Shown: positions 22,111-35,100, counted from the stretch's first letter. The stretch is DNA of 64,000 nt from Delphinapterus leucas (GCF_002288925.2 NW_022098076.1:73054923-73118922), one strand, 5' to 3'. Notes: generated by a model from the sequence alone, not told the origin. Translations and numbers: made by a program.

Positions 22111-24143
22111 AAAAGAGAAAAGGAAAAAAAAAATGTTTGTCTAAGGGATTTTATCGTAAAAGAATAAAGCCATAATCAAAAGAAACTGCTTGTCTACTTT
22201 TGTAACGTTTATATTTACTGATTGGAAAATGAATTGTGGTTTATTTCTTGCATGTCCTTTTTCTATATACATAATATGTAAATATGTATTTTCTTATAAA
22301 ACTGAGAAAATACTTCCCATTTCATTCTGTGGTCTGCTCCTTTTTCACATAACATTGTAGATGAGCATTTCCCATATCATTAAATATTATTTTAAAATAT
22401 TCTTAGTAGCTCTTTGGATGTAATTTTAATGAGCACATTCTAGCATATGGTTGAGCTATAAAATAGTTTAATTATTCCCCAATTGCTTAATGTTTATATT
22501 ATTAACTTTTTTCTATTATAAAACAATATCTTTAATAAACCTTAGGAAGGTCCTAGAGCAAAAATAAAATACTTCAGCTTTTTCAATTATTCAAGGCAAG
22601 AAAAGGATGAAAATTTACAGAAGAGATTCTCTGATACTTAGAATCCCAAGATCATCTCCAAAATATGTTTTTATGCCTAAATATTATTCTCTCTACTTTG
22701 TATCCTTGTATGAAGTAACAACTTTATGTTCTTCTTTAAATCTCTTCCTTGTTCAATATATTGTTTTTTACAGTTATTTATTTTTCCTGTGTGAGGGTCT
22801 CCTCCGACACTGAAAATAGCTGACTAGGAAATATCTAATTTCTCAGAAAAGCAACGCTTATTCTCTCATTATTTTACTGTCTCTTCTTTTCCAGTTAACA
22901 CAAACAGATTTACACTGCACCATCCTGCATTCAGTTGCCTAGTCTGAGAGTCCACCATCATCTCTCAATAAAATTCCAAGCTTTGGTTTAGAAAATTCAA
23001 GCACCTCCACCTGAGGTCCAATTCTCTTAAAGTGATGTGGTATTAATGGCTTTAGTTGTTTTCTTTCCCTTAGCAGGAAGCAAATAGTTCAGGGCTTAAT
23101 TTTTCATGAACTTAAAAAAAAATAAAATTATCCAAAGGCAATAAATTATTCTTCATGTTGCTTAGCCTTAAATCCCGAGGTAATATTTTTCTATCAGTTC
23201 CACATATACTTTTTCCTGTTCCATAATACTTCAGATACCAGTTAATAAATATGTGTGCCTGCGCGTTGATCACTAGGTTTAATCGCATGAATGTTTTTCA
23301 AGTCCAAGGGACTAATTATTATAAATTTTCTACTGCACTGAGGAGCATTTTGCTGCGAATTGAAAGTTAAAAATGCAAAATATCTCTCTCTACACAAAAT
23401 GTAAACTGATTTATTCTAACAAGAAAAGGTAGCATGAAAGCTGAAAGAAAATTGGCAAAAGAAAGCAAAATATATTCTAATTGGCTTCCTTAAATTCATT
23501 TTTTTTCCTTAATAAAGAGTTGAAGAAGGAACCATTTAAAGTAGTTAGCACAAAAAGACTAGAACCAACCGTCATATTTGGTACTAAAAATGCTTCCGGA
23601 ATTCCATCTACTACATTTTGGAATTAGACATTATAGCTATAGCTATTTGGGTAAAGAAGTGGTAACCAATGTTTAAATCCAGAGCATGACCTCATGTGTA
23701 TGAAAACACATCTCTCATGGGTCAGTTAATTCAGAACATCTGCCCCAAGGCTTTTACCAGTGTAAATTAAAAACTGACAATGGGACAAATACCAGCATTA
23801 TGAGTTTTGTTAAACGCCATCATGCATTTAAAGGATGCAAACTGACTCATGGCCTAGACCATAGATAAAAGCAGTCACAAGGTGAGGGAACATTTGTTTT
23901 TGACAACATTGAGCCATTTTTGAGAATACCTATATGCATTTTTGCTGGTTATTAGTGCTGGGAATAGGCTTCAGAGACCATTTTGCCCAGTGGTTTTTAA
24001 ACTGTATTTCCTAGCATCCTGGAAAACTTCCAGAGAGATAGCATAAATGATGTAGAGAAAGAGGTGAAGCCTAAGCAGGCCTCCCCCACCTTTTTAACCA
24101 AAGTTGCTCAGCTTTTATCTGTTTTATAAGTTGGGGGAAAAAC
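22111..24143. other. Mostly unassigned; weak old L1-like part, then unique DNA
   Basis: 22230-22560 has a flavour of reverse old L1 ('gagcatttcccatatcatta', 'ggttgagctataaaatag') but cannot be placed. 22600-24140 is unique-looking and AT-rich, without repeats I recognise and without coding signal. Confidence 0.35.
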
Positions 24144-24153
24144 ACAAAATTTC

Positions 24154-24350
24154 TTTCTTTTTTTTCTTTTTTTTTTGCGGTACACGGGCCTCTCACTGTT
24201 GTGGCCTCTCCCATTGCGGAGCACAGGCTCCGGACGCACAGGCCCAGCCGCCGCTCTGCGGCATGTGGGATCTTTCCGGACCGGGGCACGTACCCGTGTC
24301 CCCTGCATCGGCAGGCGGACTCTCAACCACTGCGCCACCAGGGAAGCCCC
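24154..24350 (-). mobile_element. CHR-type SINE, short young form, minus strand
   Basis: T-rich tail at 24154-24177, then 'gcggtacacgggcctctcac' and the head in reverse ending 'ccaccagggaagcccc'. The left flank 'cacaaaatttc' and right 'cacaatttc' are a probable target duplication with a 2-bp length difference. Confidence 0.94.
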
Positions 24351-24384
24351 ACAATTTCATTTTTGAAATAAAATTATTTGGTCC

Positions 24385-24510
24385 TTCTCCCTCATTTTAC
24401 AGGTGAGGAAACTAAGTACCAGATGGATTAAGTGTTTACCCAACTCTGCAATTATCTGATGGTAAAATCAGATGTACTACCCAAACCTTTTACAGAGCCC
24501 AGTACTTTTT
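24385..24510 (-). mobile_element. MIR SINE remnant
   Basis: 'cctcattttacaggtgagga' and 'aactaagtaccagatggatt' are the reverse of the MIR core. The 3' part is diverged. Confidence 0.6.
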
Positions 24511-24789
24511 TTTTTTTTTAATAACAACACTTACATATTCTTAGGAGGCCACTTTGTGGCCAGACTGCTGTCCATTTGATCCAAAAGTCAGATTACTTTT
24601 GGCCTTTGGCCAGCTTTCTTTTCTATAACTTGTTGAATAGAAGTCAAGTCAAGCTTGGAAAGAATTATCAACAGGGAAATATTTCAGTGCCCAAACTTTC
24701 CTTTTCTCTGCTCCAGGAATCTCTTCTAGGTCTATGACTTTAAGTTATTAAATTTTGTTGTACATTAAAGTTTCTATTTTTAAAATAAG

Positions 24790-25125
24790 AATAATGTAAT
24801 AACAACATACTAAAACAACAATAAGATACCATTTCACATCTATCAGACCAGCAAAGATAAAAATCTGAGGATAACAGGTATTACGGAGAAATGAAGAGTA
24901 AGAACACTCAAGCACTGCTCGCTCATGGAGGGTAATTTGGTTTAACCTTTGAAAACAGTTTGGTAAAGTATAGTAGACTTGACAGCACAGCATCTTATAA
25001 AGCAGAAATACTACTTCTAGTTATACGTACCTAAGTATCTTACAGGAGACTTATATGAATACGGTCTTGGTAGCATTATTTCCTAAAGTGGAAAACTGGA
25101 AACAGATGGCCATCAACAGAGGAAT
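24790..25125 (+). mobile_element. Old L1 ORF2 C-terminal fragment
   Basis: 'aataagataccatttcacat', 'ctatcagaccagcaaagata', 'gctcatggagggtaatttgg' and 'aactggaaacagatggccat' follow L1 ORF2 codons for the C-terminal region. Frames are broken. It ends abruptly where the next L1/HAL1 5' region begins. Confidence 0.6.
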
Positions 25126-25984
25126 AGGAATGGTGGGTTTCCAGTTGCCCGTTTAAGGAGCTTGCAAGGTCCCCAGTCCAGCCAAACAACAAGTTAAAAG
25201 CTTAACAGACTGAAAAAATCAACAACTCTTCTTGCATTCATAACAGAGGGGAGGACACAGGGCAAACCTGAGCCCCCAAGACTGAGGAGACGAACAGGGG
25301 AACACAGGGAATTGTGACTTACCAGAGCACCGACTGTCAAGGAGGGGAAACCGCTGGGGAGCCCGCTCCAGGAAGGAAACGCTGAGCTGTAATTGACGAA
25401 TTCCTGTAGGCTCAGGGCAGACAAGTCACAGGGGAGCCCAGTCACGGGGGGCTCCCACAATATAGTGAGATTTACCTGCAGGAGCTCGAGCAGAGCCAGT
25501 AAATACTGGAGAAAAATCCCGTCAAGCTTCCAGCACGGGAAGAGAAGGGAACCATTTTGAAATTCATCAGCCCTCGCGGTTCTTCTTAATAAGGCCTGGC
25601 TTCAGCGGAAACTAATTAACAGAGCCTAACCAGCTGGGATAATATAAGAGCCTAACTAACCTGGGGGAAGGGAAATACCCAACTGCAGTGAGTCCTAGGC
25701 ATCCATTCCCACCTAAGGAGATAGAAAAAAGTAGAAACACTTGTGAAACACACAGTCCAGAGGTATAGGCTTACTAAAAGCCTGAGACCTAATTATAAAA
25801 CTATAGAATGCTTCCTCCCCAACACCTCACCACCACATCACTGAAGCCCTACTTACCCAGGACATCATGTCCAGTTATCAGAAAGAAATTACAAGGCATA
25901 CCAAAAGCAAAAAAAACATAAAGAGATACAGCAAGCATCAAGACTAGGCACTGCAGGGATGTTGGAATTATCAGGCCAGGAATT

Positions 25985-26745
25985 TAAAACAGCATCATTA
26001 ATATGCAAAGGGCTCTAATGGATCAAATGGACAGCAAAGCAAGAACAGATGGACAATGTAAGATGTTCTTTCCTAAGAAAGAACCAAAAAGAAATGTTAG
26101 AGATAAAAAAAAAACACTAACAAAAATGAAGAATGCCTTAATGGACTTATTAGTAGACTGGACACAGCTAAGAAAAGAATCTCTGAGCTGGAGGATGTAT
26201 TAATAGAATCCTTGAAAACTGAATAGCAAAGGCAACAAAAACTACAAAAAAATTGAATAGAATATCCAATGACTGTGGCACAGTTAGAAAAGGTGTAACA
26301 TACACATCATGGGACTACCAGGAGAAGAGAGAAAGGAACAGTGGAAGTATTTGAAACAATAATGACTGAGAATTTCCCCAAATTAATATCAGACTCCAAA
26401 CCACAGATCCAGGAAGCTCAGAGAACAAGTAGGATAAATGCAAACAAAAACAAACAAACAAAATCTATACCTGGGCATATCATTTTCAAACTACAGAAGA
26501 TCAACAATAAAGAAAAAACTTGCAAAAAGCCAGAAGGAAAAAAATACCTTACCTACAGAAGAACAAAGAATTACATCCAACTTCTCCTCAAAATTGATTC
26601 AAGCAGGAAAGAATTGGATGAAATTTTCAAGTATTGAGAGAAACCCCTCCCAACCTAGAATTCTGTACCCTGTGAAATTATCCTTCAAAAGTTAAGGAGA
26701 AATAAAGAGTTTCTCAGACAAAAATTAAAGGAATTGTTTCCAGTA
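25985..26745 (+). pseudogene. Decayed L1/HAL1 ORF1 (RNA-binding protein)
   Basis: L1 ORF1 makes a trimeric coiled-coil RNA-binding protein that coats the element's RNA. Here the coiled-coil part is visible as two short frames, and the RNA-recognition and C-terminal parts are visible as 'FETIMTENFPKLISDSKPQI' (from 26350) and, in the next frame, 'PSQPRILYPVKLSFKS' (up to 26690). At least three frame changes and several stops break it, so no protein can be made. The parts stay in the usual order. Confidence 0.75.
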
Positions 26746-26937
26746 GACTTGCTTTGCAAGAAATGTTAAAAAAAGTTCTTAGAAGGAAAGAGTCAGATCG
26801 ACAGAAAGTAAGAAAGAACACTGAAGAAGGAATAAGTGAAAGTAAAACAAAACTTTTTTTTCTAATTCTTAATTGACCTAACAGATAACAGTTTGTTCAA
26901 AATAATAATACCAATAATGTATTCAATTATGTATGCT

Positions 26938-27005
26938 TATGTGTATATATATGTGTATATATGTATATGCACATGTATATATATATGCATGCTATATATG
27001 CTTAT
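26938..27005. repeat. TA/TG-rich microsatellite expanded in the L1/HAL1 spacer
   Basis: 'tgtgtatatatatgtgtata' and similar alternating purine-pyrimidine sequence, inserted at the point where the spacer normally reads 'tatgcttatgtataagtg'. Confidence 0.85.
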
Positions 27006-27220
27006 TTATATAAGTGGAAGGAATGACAGCAATGATACTCAGAATGGAAGGGAGGAATTTGAATTATTTTGTTATGATAAGGTACTCACAACACCTATGA
27101 ATTAGTATAATGTTATTTGAAAGTGGACTTTGATTAGTTATAAATGTACATTGTAAACTCAGGCACCCCAAAGAAATGTAAAAAATAAAATAAAAAGAAG
27201 TATAACTGATATACTAAGAA

Positions 27221-27782
27221 AGGGGAGAAAACTCATACTCACACACTCTTAATATGGCCACAGTCAGAAGCAAGGCTATCTGGTCAAATGGTGACCACTT
27301 CTCTCCTACACACTCCTGTCCTCGTTCCTGAAGGCGTCAACCTTAACCTTCAGCAACACTTGTCAGTATCTTCTGCCTTCGACTTGAATGAATTCCTTCC
27401 AATCAGCAATGTCTCTGAGAATTCTATTTTCCCATTTTCCCAATTTCTCAACTGATTCTTCTCAAGATTTGGGATTTAAAAAAATATATAAATTTCCCAA
27501 AAAATGCTAAGAAGGAATTCCCACATGGAAACCGTAATCTACATATAAAACCTGGATGCAAGAAATATTAACCATATTCACAACTGTGATTACAACTAAA
27601 AGGGACAGGGGGTTGAGTAGAGAGAGAGAAATAGAAGCTTAAATTGTATCTGAAATGTGCTATCTCTTTTCTGAAAAATTCAAGACAAAAGTGATAAAAT
27701 TAAGTCTGTTAATTCTGGTGGAGGGTATACATGTATTTGATAAATATTAATTTTACTTTCTTGGGTTTTTAAATCTTTCCAA
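27221..27782. other. No recognised feature
   Basis: Unique-looking sequence with short AT-rich patches. No repeat or coding evidence. Confidence 0.4.
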
Positions 27783-27893
27783 AGGAATTGCTAATGCTGA
27801 TTCCTAGGCCTCACTTCAGGATCCAGAGATCCTGATTCTTTGGGTCTGGAATGGAGACCAGGAATCTTCGTTTTCACTAGCTCCACAGAGGAT
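27783..27893 (+). mobile_element. MER5-like DNA transposon fragment
   Basis: 'ccagagatcctgattctttg', 'ggtctggaatggagaccagg' and 'aatcttcgttttcactagct' match the central part of MER5A ('cagagtttctgattcagtag', 'gtctggggtggggcc'). Both terminal repeats are missing. Confidence 0.6.
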
Positions 27894-29985
27894 GAGGGGG
27901 CAGATGGCACAACACCAAACTTGGGTGAAGGCTAACCAAATCCAGGGAAACCCAGATGCAAACCGGAGATACCGGCATAGATTGTGGCCAAACAGGATTT
28001 GCCAATAACAGCCTGAGGCCAAAGGAGCAAACCCCAGCCTCGGGAGTAGCTGGGTGTCTTTGCCCTGGGCGGTGTGGTAGGAAAGGCCTCCTGATCCTTG
28101 CGACACAGCACCATGTAGATGCCTCTCACACCTCAAGTGGACTGGCGCTGCTGTTTCTGCCAGCTTCCAGCCACCGCTGTTCACTAGTTCCAAAATCACA
28201 TGCCTGGACGGGGAAGCCAGGGAAGGAAGAAGATAAGGCTCTAAACTAAACAGGCAATATTTTAAGTGTTTCCAAAATTATTCCTTTATTTAAAGAAAAA
28301 TTCCAAGCCACATCTGTGCATCTGCTTTATGATGTACTTAAAAGGCACTGTCTGACCTCACTATGTTTCTTCCAAAGCCTTTTCACGGAAATTTATGCTT
28401 TCTGATTGCTTGGCAATCACAAACCAGCTAATGATTAAATTACTAGTTTCAAACCCTCATTATGAAGCAATAATGTCAACTTCCTTGTTTCTCTTGATTG
28501 CTTGATTTAAAAAATTTTAACTCAGTACCATCAGTTAGTCAATATGCTAATATTTGAGAAATATTTATGTCATGAGAAATTTATGTATGTCTTATGATCC
28601 TACAAAGTGCATCATAAGCAAGTTTCAGGGGTTATAATAATTAAGAGAAAATAAATCCAGACTCCTGAATTCTAAAACCAATGTGTGTCCTCCCTTCATT
28701 CTCTTTGTGTAGACAAATGGGGTCTTGATAAAAATATAGGCATAGATACCTAGAGTTCTGTGTTTCACTTCTCAGAAAAATCCTGGTTTCTGCATCAATC
28801 CTTAGGCTTCCACCAGCAGAACCACTGAAAGCTTGGTGAACTTGACCTAAGCTTCTGGGCCCAAACTTTTCTCTTTCCTCCCATTTCCTTCTGGCTTTCA
28901 TATCCGATGTCAAACTGAAGGGAAACTCTCCCTCCCAAATGCAACTGACAAGGCTCATTTTCATCCTGATCAAAGCTACACCATGTGGAAAGTATTTGGA
29001 TATATATCCAAATGCCACGGAGTAAGTGGGATGCCATCTGTACAGGGAGTTTCACCGACCATTGCTGTGACTTCGGCATTTAAACGGTGTTACAAGCTGC
29101 TTTGTGGCGTGATGAGTCATACCAGCTACATACACACACTTTCAATTACAAAAAAGAATTAAACTTTAAAAAAAAATTATTTTGCATGATTTCCAATTGA
29201 CAGAGACACCTGCCAAGGACCACCTGAAGTACACACTTCCCACTTTCCAGTTAAATTCAGTGTTCACAAGTAACACAGTGAAGACTATTGGAGAGCCCAG
29301 TGCCAGAATCTGGGTGGTTTCTGCCGTAACTCTGAGGCAGTTGGACTGAGACACTGCTGCTGCTGCTGCTGATGGGCTAAGGAAAACTGACCCAGGCTGT
29401 GCCTCGTGAATCACAGGCAGCATGAATTAAGGTAAGAAGACATGTTGATTTCCTTTACTATCTCTTTCCTGACACGAGAGTTCTATAGTTTATGCCAACC
29501 AAAACCCTGGGCAGCCACCCTTCAACTGCATGAAAGTACTGTTCTTCAAGACAAACAAAACACTATACTCATGACCCTATCCTCACCTTCATCTTTTACT
29601 ATGAATTGACAAATAGTATATTCCAGAATGCAACCAGGCAGCAGCAAATGTGATAGTGAAAGAGCAAAGAGGAGAGCCATAGAAATAGTCATTGCACCTG
29701 TTTACAAGAAAAATACCATATGTGAAGGTGATGAAAGGGCAAAACCTGCTAGCAATCCCAGCTGAAAAATACTGCTTTTTTAATCCATGGGTATAGAATA
29801 TTTGAGAAAAATACAGGGGGTATAGGAAAAGATGCATAAAGCAGAACTAAATTAGATGAAAGTGCTCTGCATGTATTGTTGCTTTAATTCTTGTTTTAAC
29901 CACATGATTTAAACACTATGGGCTGGAAAAATTAATTTTTTTCCTAAAGCAAAGTGGGATTGAGTCCCCAAACACTTTGGAATCC
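27894..29985. other. Repeat-poor stretch with a possible conserved segment
   Basis: About 2 kb with no recognised transposon. 28300-28560 looks compositionally complex and AT-rich ('ctaatgattaaattactag'). 29113-29119 holds an AP-1-type TGAGTCA. Frames of up to 127 codons on the minus strand (27816-28199, 28641-29018) have no domain, splice context or neighbour to support them. Confidence 0.4.
29354..29371. repeat. (CTG)6 trinucleotide repeat
   Basis: Six perfect CTG units, with an imperfect continuation (atg). Short, in non-coding context. Confidence 0.95.
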
Positions 29986-30197
29986 TTTTTTTTTTTTTTT
30001 TTTTTGCGATACGCGGGCCTCTCACTGTTGTGGCCTCTCCCGTTGCGGAGCACAGGATCCGGACGCGCAGGCTCAGCAGCCATGGCTCACGGGCCCAGCC
30101 GCTCCGCAGTAAGTGGGATCCTCCCAAACCGGGGCACGAACCCGTGTCCCCTGCATCGGCAGGCGGACTCTCAACCACTGCGCCACCAGGGAAACCC
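29986..30197 (-). mobile_element. CHR-type SINE, short young form, minus strand
   Basis: A run of about 20 T (29986-30005), then 'gcgatacgcgggcctctcac', and the head in reverse ending 'ccaccagggaaaccc'. 'tggaatcc' repeats exactly at 29978-29985 and 30198-30205 as target duplication. Confidence 0.95.
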
Positions 30198-30207
30198 TGG
30201 AATCCAT

Positions 30208-30765
30208 TTATTAATTTAGCACATATTTATTGCATGCCTACAAAGACATAGTCCTTAGCAAAAATCAAACCGGATCAGAGACAGATGGTGCACGTTACCA
30301 CATGCTGAGCTCCCCAAATCACAAATAACCAAAATGCAGCTGGAGAAAAACATAAGTGACCGAGGAGAAGTAAAGATAAAGTGGAATGAGCATGTGGAGG
30401 AGGGAAGAGCGCACTTCAAAGGAAGGAAATAAGAACTTTGAACTTCCTAGAAGTTTGAGCCGAGTCCTCAGTTATAAGAAAAGGGATGAGTAGAGGCTAG
30501 AAAGAGCATGCCAAGCCAAGGCACTGACGAGAGCCAAGGTGAGCACAGACTTGGAGAGCCTTGACTACTCAGCTAAAGGGGTCTACAGCTTTTTTCCACA
30601 TAGAAAGGTACTGGTGATTTGTGAACAAGAGAATGAAAATATCAGAGCTGTACTTCAAGAATCAATAGAAAACAGACGATAAATTGGAATGGAAAGAAGG
30701 ATCAAAGGAAAGTAGGAAAAAAGTCCATTGAAAGAGCCCAAGTGAGATTTAGTGAAAGCCTGATT
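30208..30765 (-). mobile_element. Ancient L2-like block A
   Basis: Starts 'aatttagcacatatttattg' as reverse L2 3' ends do, and continues with 'ggatcagagacagatggtgc', 'cacaaataaccaaaatgcag' and 'atatcagagctgtacttcaa'. The same words in the same order and orientation occur at 36232-36900. Family assignment to L2 rests on the end sequence and on general similarity. Confidence 0.5.
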
Positions 30766-30771
30766 CAGTAT

Positions 30772-30925
30772 TATGTTACATTTTATAGATAAGGAAACAA
30801 AAGCACCCAGAAGTTGAGTAACATGTTCAAAGTCACACAAACTGGTTAATGACGGAGTCACGATCCAAGTCTGGGAAATGTAGTCCCAGAGTCCATGCTC
30901 TTGACCATTCTGCTATAGGATTTCT
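30772..30925 (-). mobile_element. MIR SINE remnant
   Basis: 'acattttatagataaggaaa', 'caaagtcacacaaactggtt', 'gacggagtcacgatccaagt' and 'gagtccatgctcttgaccat' are the reverse of MIR. Confidence 0.7.
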
Positions 30926-31459
30926 CAATATTAAGACTTTTCAAAAATATACTGTCCTTCCCAGTATTCCGAAAGCAGAGGGCACAGCCATGACGTGACA
31001 TTCAATAAACAAATGCTTAAGGTATAAACAAAAGTAAAAATTAAAATATTAGCAATCTAAAAATCCTATAATAGGCAAGAATGTGGGTATCAATTGTGAA
31101 ACATATATACCATGGGCATTAAATGACATTTTAAAGAATATTTAATGGCATTGGAGTAGTTTCATAATATGTTCAAGAAAAAATCAAATTACCAACCTAT
31201 GCCTATATCTATATGTGCATAGAATCAAACACAGGAATGATTTATACAGAAATATTTCTCATTTATCTTGAAAGGAGGATTTGGAGTGATTTTTATTGTT
31301 TATTTTTCTGCATCATATGATTTTTCTACTTGACTCCTGTAACAAAACTGCACAATTTTCTAGTGCTAAATAACCAATTCACTCAAGTTTTTCACCTCTC
31401 ATACATATTTCTTATGTTGACAGAGCCTCACGGCTTCATGTTTGGTTCCTTTCATGTAT
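30926..31459. other. Weak old L1-like 3' sequence, otherwise unassigned
   Basis: 31085-31330 recalls the end of old L1s ('catgggcattaaatgacatt', 'aaatatttctcatttatctt') but the match is too weak to give its own entry. Confidence 0.35.
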
Positions 31460-31990
31460 TTGAGCACAAAAAGCAGGTACTAGACCCTGAGTTAAGTACT
31501 GGAGTTACAACTGTGAATAAGACAAATAGAATCATAAACCTTACAGCCTAGTGGAGATCAAGATATTGAAAAAGAAGTTAAAATGTGAAAGCTGTTTCAA
31601 AAGGGAAATTATGGGATACTAGGAGAGTACCCACGATTATGAAGAGGCACTGGCTGAGAAAGGAAGTTTAAGATGAAAAGTAAACATAAAGTAAATTGAG
31701 GGGGTAAGAGTATTCCAGGATGAGCAAAGAGCATGCATGATGTCCTTAGGAGGGGGAGTCTGGAGGTGGCAGAAAAAAGACAAGGATTCCGGAAAGACGA
31801 TAGAGATCCCGGGTGGAATGGAAGGTGGAGGGTCTTGGAGAGATGTTAATTACGGTGGATTTTGTCCTGAAGATAATGGGAAGCCAGTGTTGTCCAAGCC
31901 TTGCCTGGAGAAGGTCAAGAGACATTCAAGGAGACAAGTTAGGAGGGTTTTCTAGAAAGGATGGTGGCTTGGACAAGGAAAGGAGCAGAA
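31460..31990 (-). mobile_element. L2 3' region in reverse
   Basis: 'gttaagtactggagttacaa', 'ctgtgaataagacaaataga' and 'aaccttacagcctagtggag' follow the reverse L2 3' UTR, and 'tattccaggatgagcaaaga' and 'gataatgggaagccagtgtt' the reverse of its coding end. No frame is kept. Confidence 0.55.
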
Positions 31991-32015
31991 CTTAGAAAAT
32001 CAAAATGCTAAGAAG

Positions 32016-32131
32016 GGGACTTCCCTGGTGGTCCGGTGGTTAAGACTCCATGCTTCCCCTGCAGCGGGCACAGGTGCGATCCCTGGTTGGGGAACTGAGA
32101 CCCCACATGCTGCGCTGCACAGTCAAAAGGT
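32016..32131 (+). mobile_element. Short CHR/Bov-tA-like SINE
   Basis: 'gacttccctggtggtccggt', 'taagactccatgcttcccct' and the B-box-like 'ggtgcgatccctgg' are followed by a very short body and no long A-tail. This is a head-only form related to the copy at 56551. 'aaaatgc' on both sides may be part of a decayed target duplication. Confidence 0.8.
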
Positions 32132-35100
32132 AAAATGCATACAGGGACAAGGCAAGCTATCCGAATGCTTGAAGTGGGCTGTGTCTAGAAAAAAATGCGA
32201 GCAATGTTAAGTGATAAATATCATATTGCCACAGAGTTGGTACAGAGTAGCGGAGACTATAGCCTTATGGAGTGTGCACACCCTACCCAAAACCAAAACA
32301 GCTACTCGGTTGATTGTTGTCAAGCTGGAGTAAACCTTGAGTTGCCAGCAATTTTGTTCTGTTTCATCTTAAACATTTACGTGAGCCTCTTGATTTGTAT
32401 ATATTATCAATTAATTCAACTTATACAAAAAAATGTGTAAAGCAAATAAAACAAGCCTATCCTAGGCTGTCAATTTACAACTGTGATAGAGAAAAAAACC
32501 CAGCAACTTCGCCAATGTCACACCTTAGTTGAAAGGGGTAGTCCCTTCTGATTATGAATACCTTTAATATCTGGAATCCTCATTTACAAAAAAAGTCATG
32601 AATCCTTTGTGCATGTGCTCCTGACGAGATAAGGTGCTGGAAAAGCTAAAACTTTGGAGCATAAGACACAAGGCTGAAAACCAACTGTGGCATTGCCAGT
32701 CTCTGTAGATGAATCCTAACTAAGTGAATCAAATCCATTTTTTAAATTATATTTCAGTGTTCGTTAGGCAATAGCAGAAGACAAGACAAAATGGAAAATG
32801 TGGCCCCTACCCAAGGGGCGTGAAGTCTACACAGGAAAGAAAAAAAAATTCTGGCAATAAAAACACCAGCTGGGAAGGAAACATAATTAATGAAATAGTG
32901 CTAAAATTATTGTCTTGCTGCAATTATCAGGTGTTTCTGATACTTCAACAGAGACTGATGACTCGTGGTGAAGGGGGCAGACCAGGGACACACACACTCC
33001 GGGTTCGACACAGGACAGAAATGGAATGTAAAACTCTAAGATATGGCGATTCTCACTTCTGCCAACAAAATTCAGCCAGTAAAACGAACTGATTTGCAAA
33101 GCACTGTAATAGTCCTTAATGATAATCATTCCACAATTACACAATTGCCTTGACCGTTACGGAAAATTGATGGCATTAAAGCGCCTTGCCTCTTCCAGAT
33201 TCACCCCAATTTATTTTTTTTTAAAGGATTTTGCTATTGTTGTTTAACTTTTTAAAAAAACTTTAGTAAAGGACTAAGGAAAACAGATGGAAAACGTAAC
33301 TGTAACCAATAGAATACAATCCCAATTTTGTTTTTACAAAATGCATGTAGGCAAAGAGAAGAAGCTGGAAAGAAAGAAACTGAGATGCACTGGTTATCTG
33401 TGGGTGGTTGTTATCTCGGGTGATTGGCACTCTAAGAGCAAGCAGAAAACAGCCATGTTTTCTCAGTGCTGCTTCTATGAATACATTCTACGAATTTGCT
33501 ATGCCCTGCCGTTGGATGAAATTTCACAGAGTTTCCATATTTTTTTTATGGTGACTCGAATAATAAAGGAATAGTCTTTTCCTGGATAATACAAAGTCCA
33601 GTACAATCTATGAATCACGCAATTCCAGTCAGGTGTAGTAGTAAAGCTCCAAATTCATGTTCAGTGTATCTCTTTACGTATCCTGAGCAGTCCCACTGCT
33701 TGGGCCCTCTTTCAACAAAAGATTGCACAGGGGAAAAGGGATGACAGCTCAGCCTCTCCCTTTGCATCCTCCACAGCTTGCTAACTGAAATGTGTGCTTC
33801 TTGGGGGTTGGTTGAGGGTGAAGCGTGTGGAGAGGTAAAGGTGCAGGGAAGAGCTTTCCAGAATGACTCACTCATGATCTGGTGTTGGTGCCCTGGAAAT
33901 GGCAGCCCAGAGCTGACTGTTTCTTTCATAGGGATCTTCTGCAAATTCCTCAGACATTCATCCCTGGATACTCCTGATTACCATTTCCTCTTACACCCTC
34001 AATTCCTCTCTTCTAATACACTTCTGACACTCCCTGGCCCCCTGGACTTCCAAGCACTCCACATCCAGGCTGGGGTCTTATTGTCCTTTCACATAGTATT
34101 CCGGAAAGGCTGCTCCTTCCAATGGGATCTGGTCCCCAAGAAAAAAACACCTTTGTCTCACCTTCAGAGGAAGCGCAGTTCACTCCCAGCATCCCCTGGT
34201 CAGTCCTTACCTTAGGATTTCTCCTGGAAAGAAACAGGCCCCATTTCTGAGTTTAGCAGACTCCAGGGGATGAATATCAAGTCCTCCAAGCAGATTTTCT
34301 GAAATTCCTCGTCTCACTTGACTAAGGTGAGAAAGAAGCAACTCACCTTCTCAATGCTCTTACCTCTTCAATGCTCTCCAGGTGGGAGATCACTCTGCCC
34401 AGTCCGTCCATCTCGTCAGACATCCTGCACAGGTGATACACATCTCACTTTTCAATGTGGGGTACCTGAAACCTACTGTATTATTCTTAGCCTTTGGAGT
34501 TTCTGCTGACACTCAAGGATTTTTTTTAAAAAGTACCGTTTTAACCATATTGCTGCATTATTTTCTTCTGTATGTTTTTCTCTTTTAATTTTCCTATATC
34601 CATGTGAATTAGTTAACTATCAGAGAAAGAAATGAGTATTTTTTTAAAGCGTATCCAGGGCTAATTTTGTCAAAACAATTTAGCAGCAGTTACATATATT
34701 TGTACAACACACATTTTAAATATTTTTAACTAAAGTATAGAATCATTCCCTTTATAGTTATAAAAATATTTACAAGCTTCTTTTAGAATTTTGCCACATC
34801 TATAACCAGAACAAACGACCTCTACAACATGTCACCATGCCCACATCAATGCCACTCCTCTCCTCTCCCCATTAATATTTTCTGTAGTAATTTAAAGAGT
34901 TGTGGTGATAAGGTCAAAGGCTTACAAAGGAAAGACTTCAAGAACACCACATCTCTGGTGAAGTCACCATTATCCAGGACTTAATCACAGCTCTTCACAG
35001 CCTAGAAAATCAACTTGATTAGGGACTCCAGAATTTCTCAGACTCAGGATAATCAAACAAAATCATCTGAAAGTGACAAATGATTTATATGTAATGGGTT

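Larger units (their letters stand above)
25130..27220 (+). mobile_element. Old L1/HAL1-type element: 5' UTR, ORF1 and following spacer
   Basis: The 5' part (25190-25720) matches a known old L1/HAL1 leader: 'cttaacagactgaaaaaatc', 'gggaattgtgacttaccaga', 'tttacctgcaggagctcgag'. It is followed by ORF1 remains and the post-ORF1 spacer ('taacagataacagtttgttc', 'gaaagtggactttgattagt'). No reverse transcriptase coding follows, which fits either a HAL1 (half-L1) or an L1 truncated at 3'. The right edge is near 27220, without a clear poly(A). Confidence 0.8.

Noticed and set aside
33778..34215. 145-codon open frame on the plus strand in repeat-poor DNA
   Set aside because: No recognisable domain, signal peptide or splice context, and the composition looks like random translation. 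Could be revisited with transcript data.
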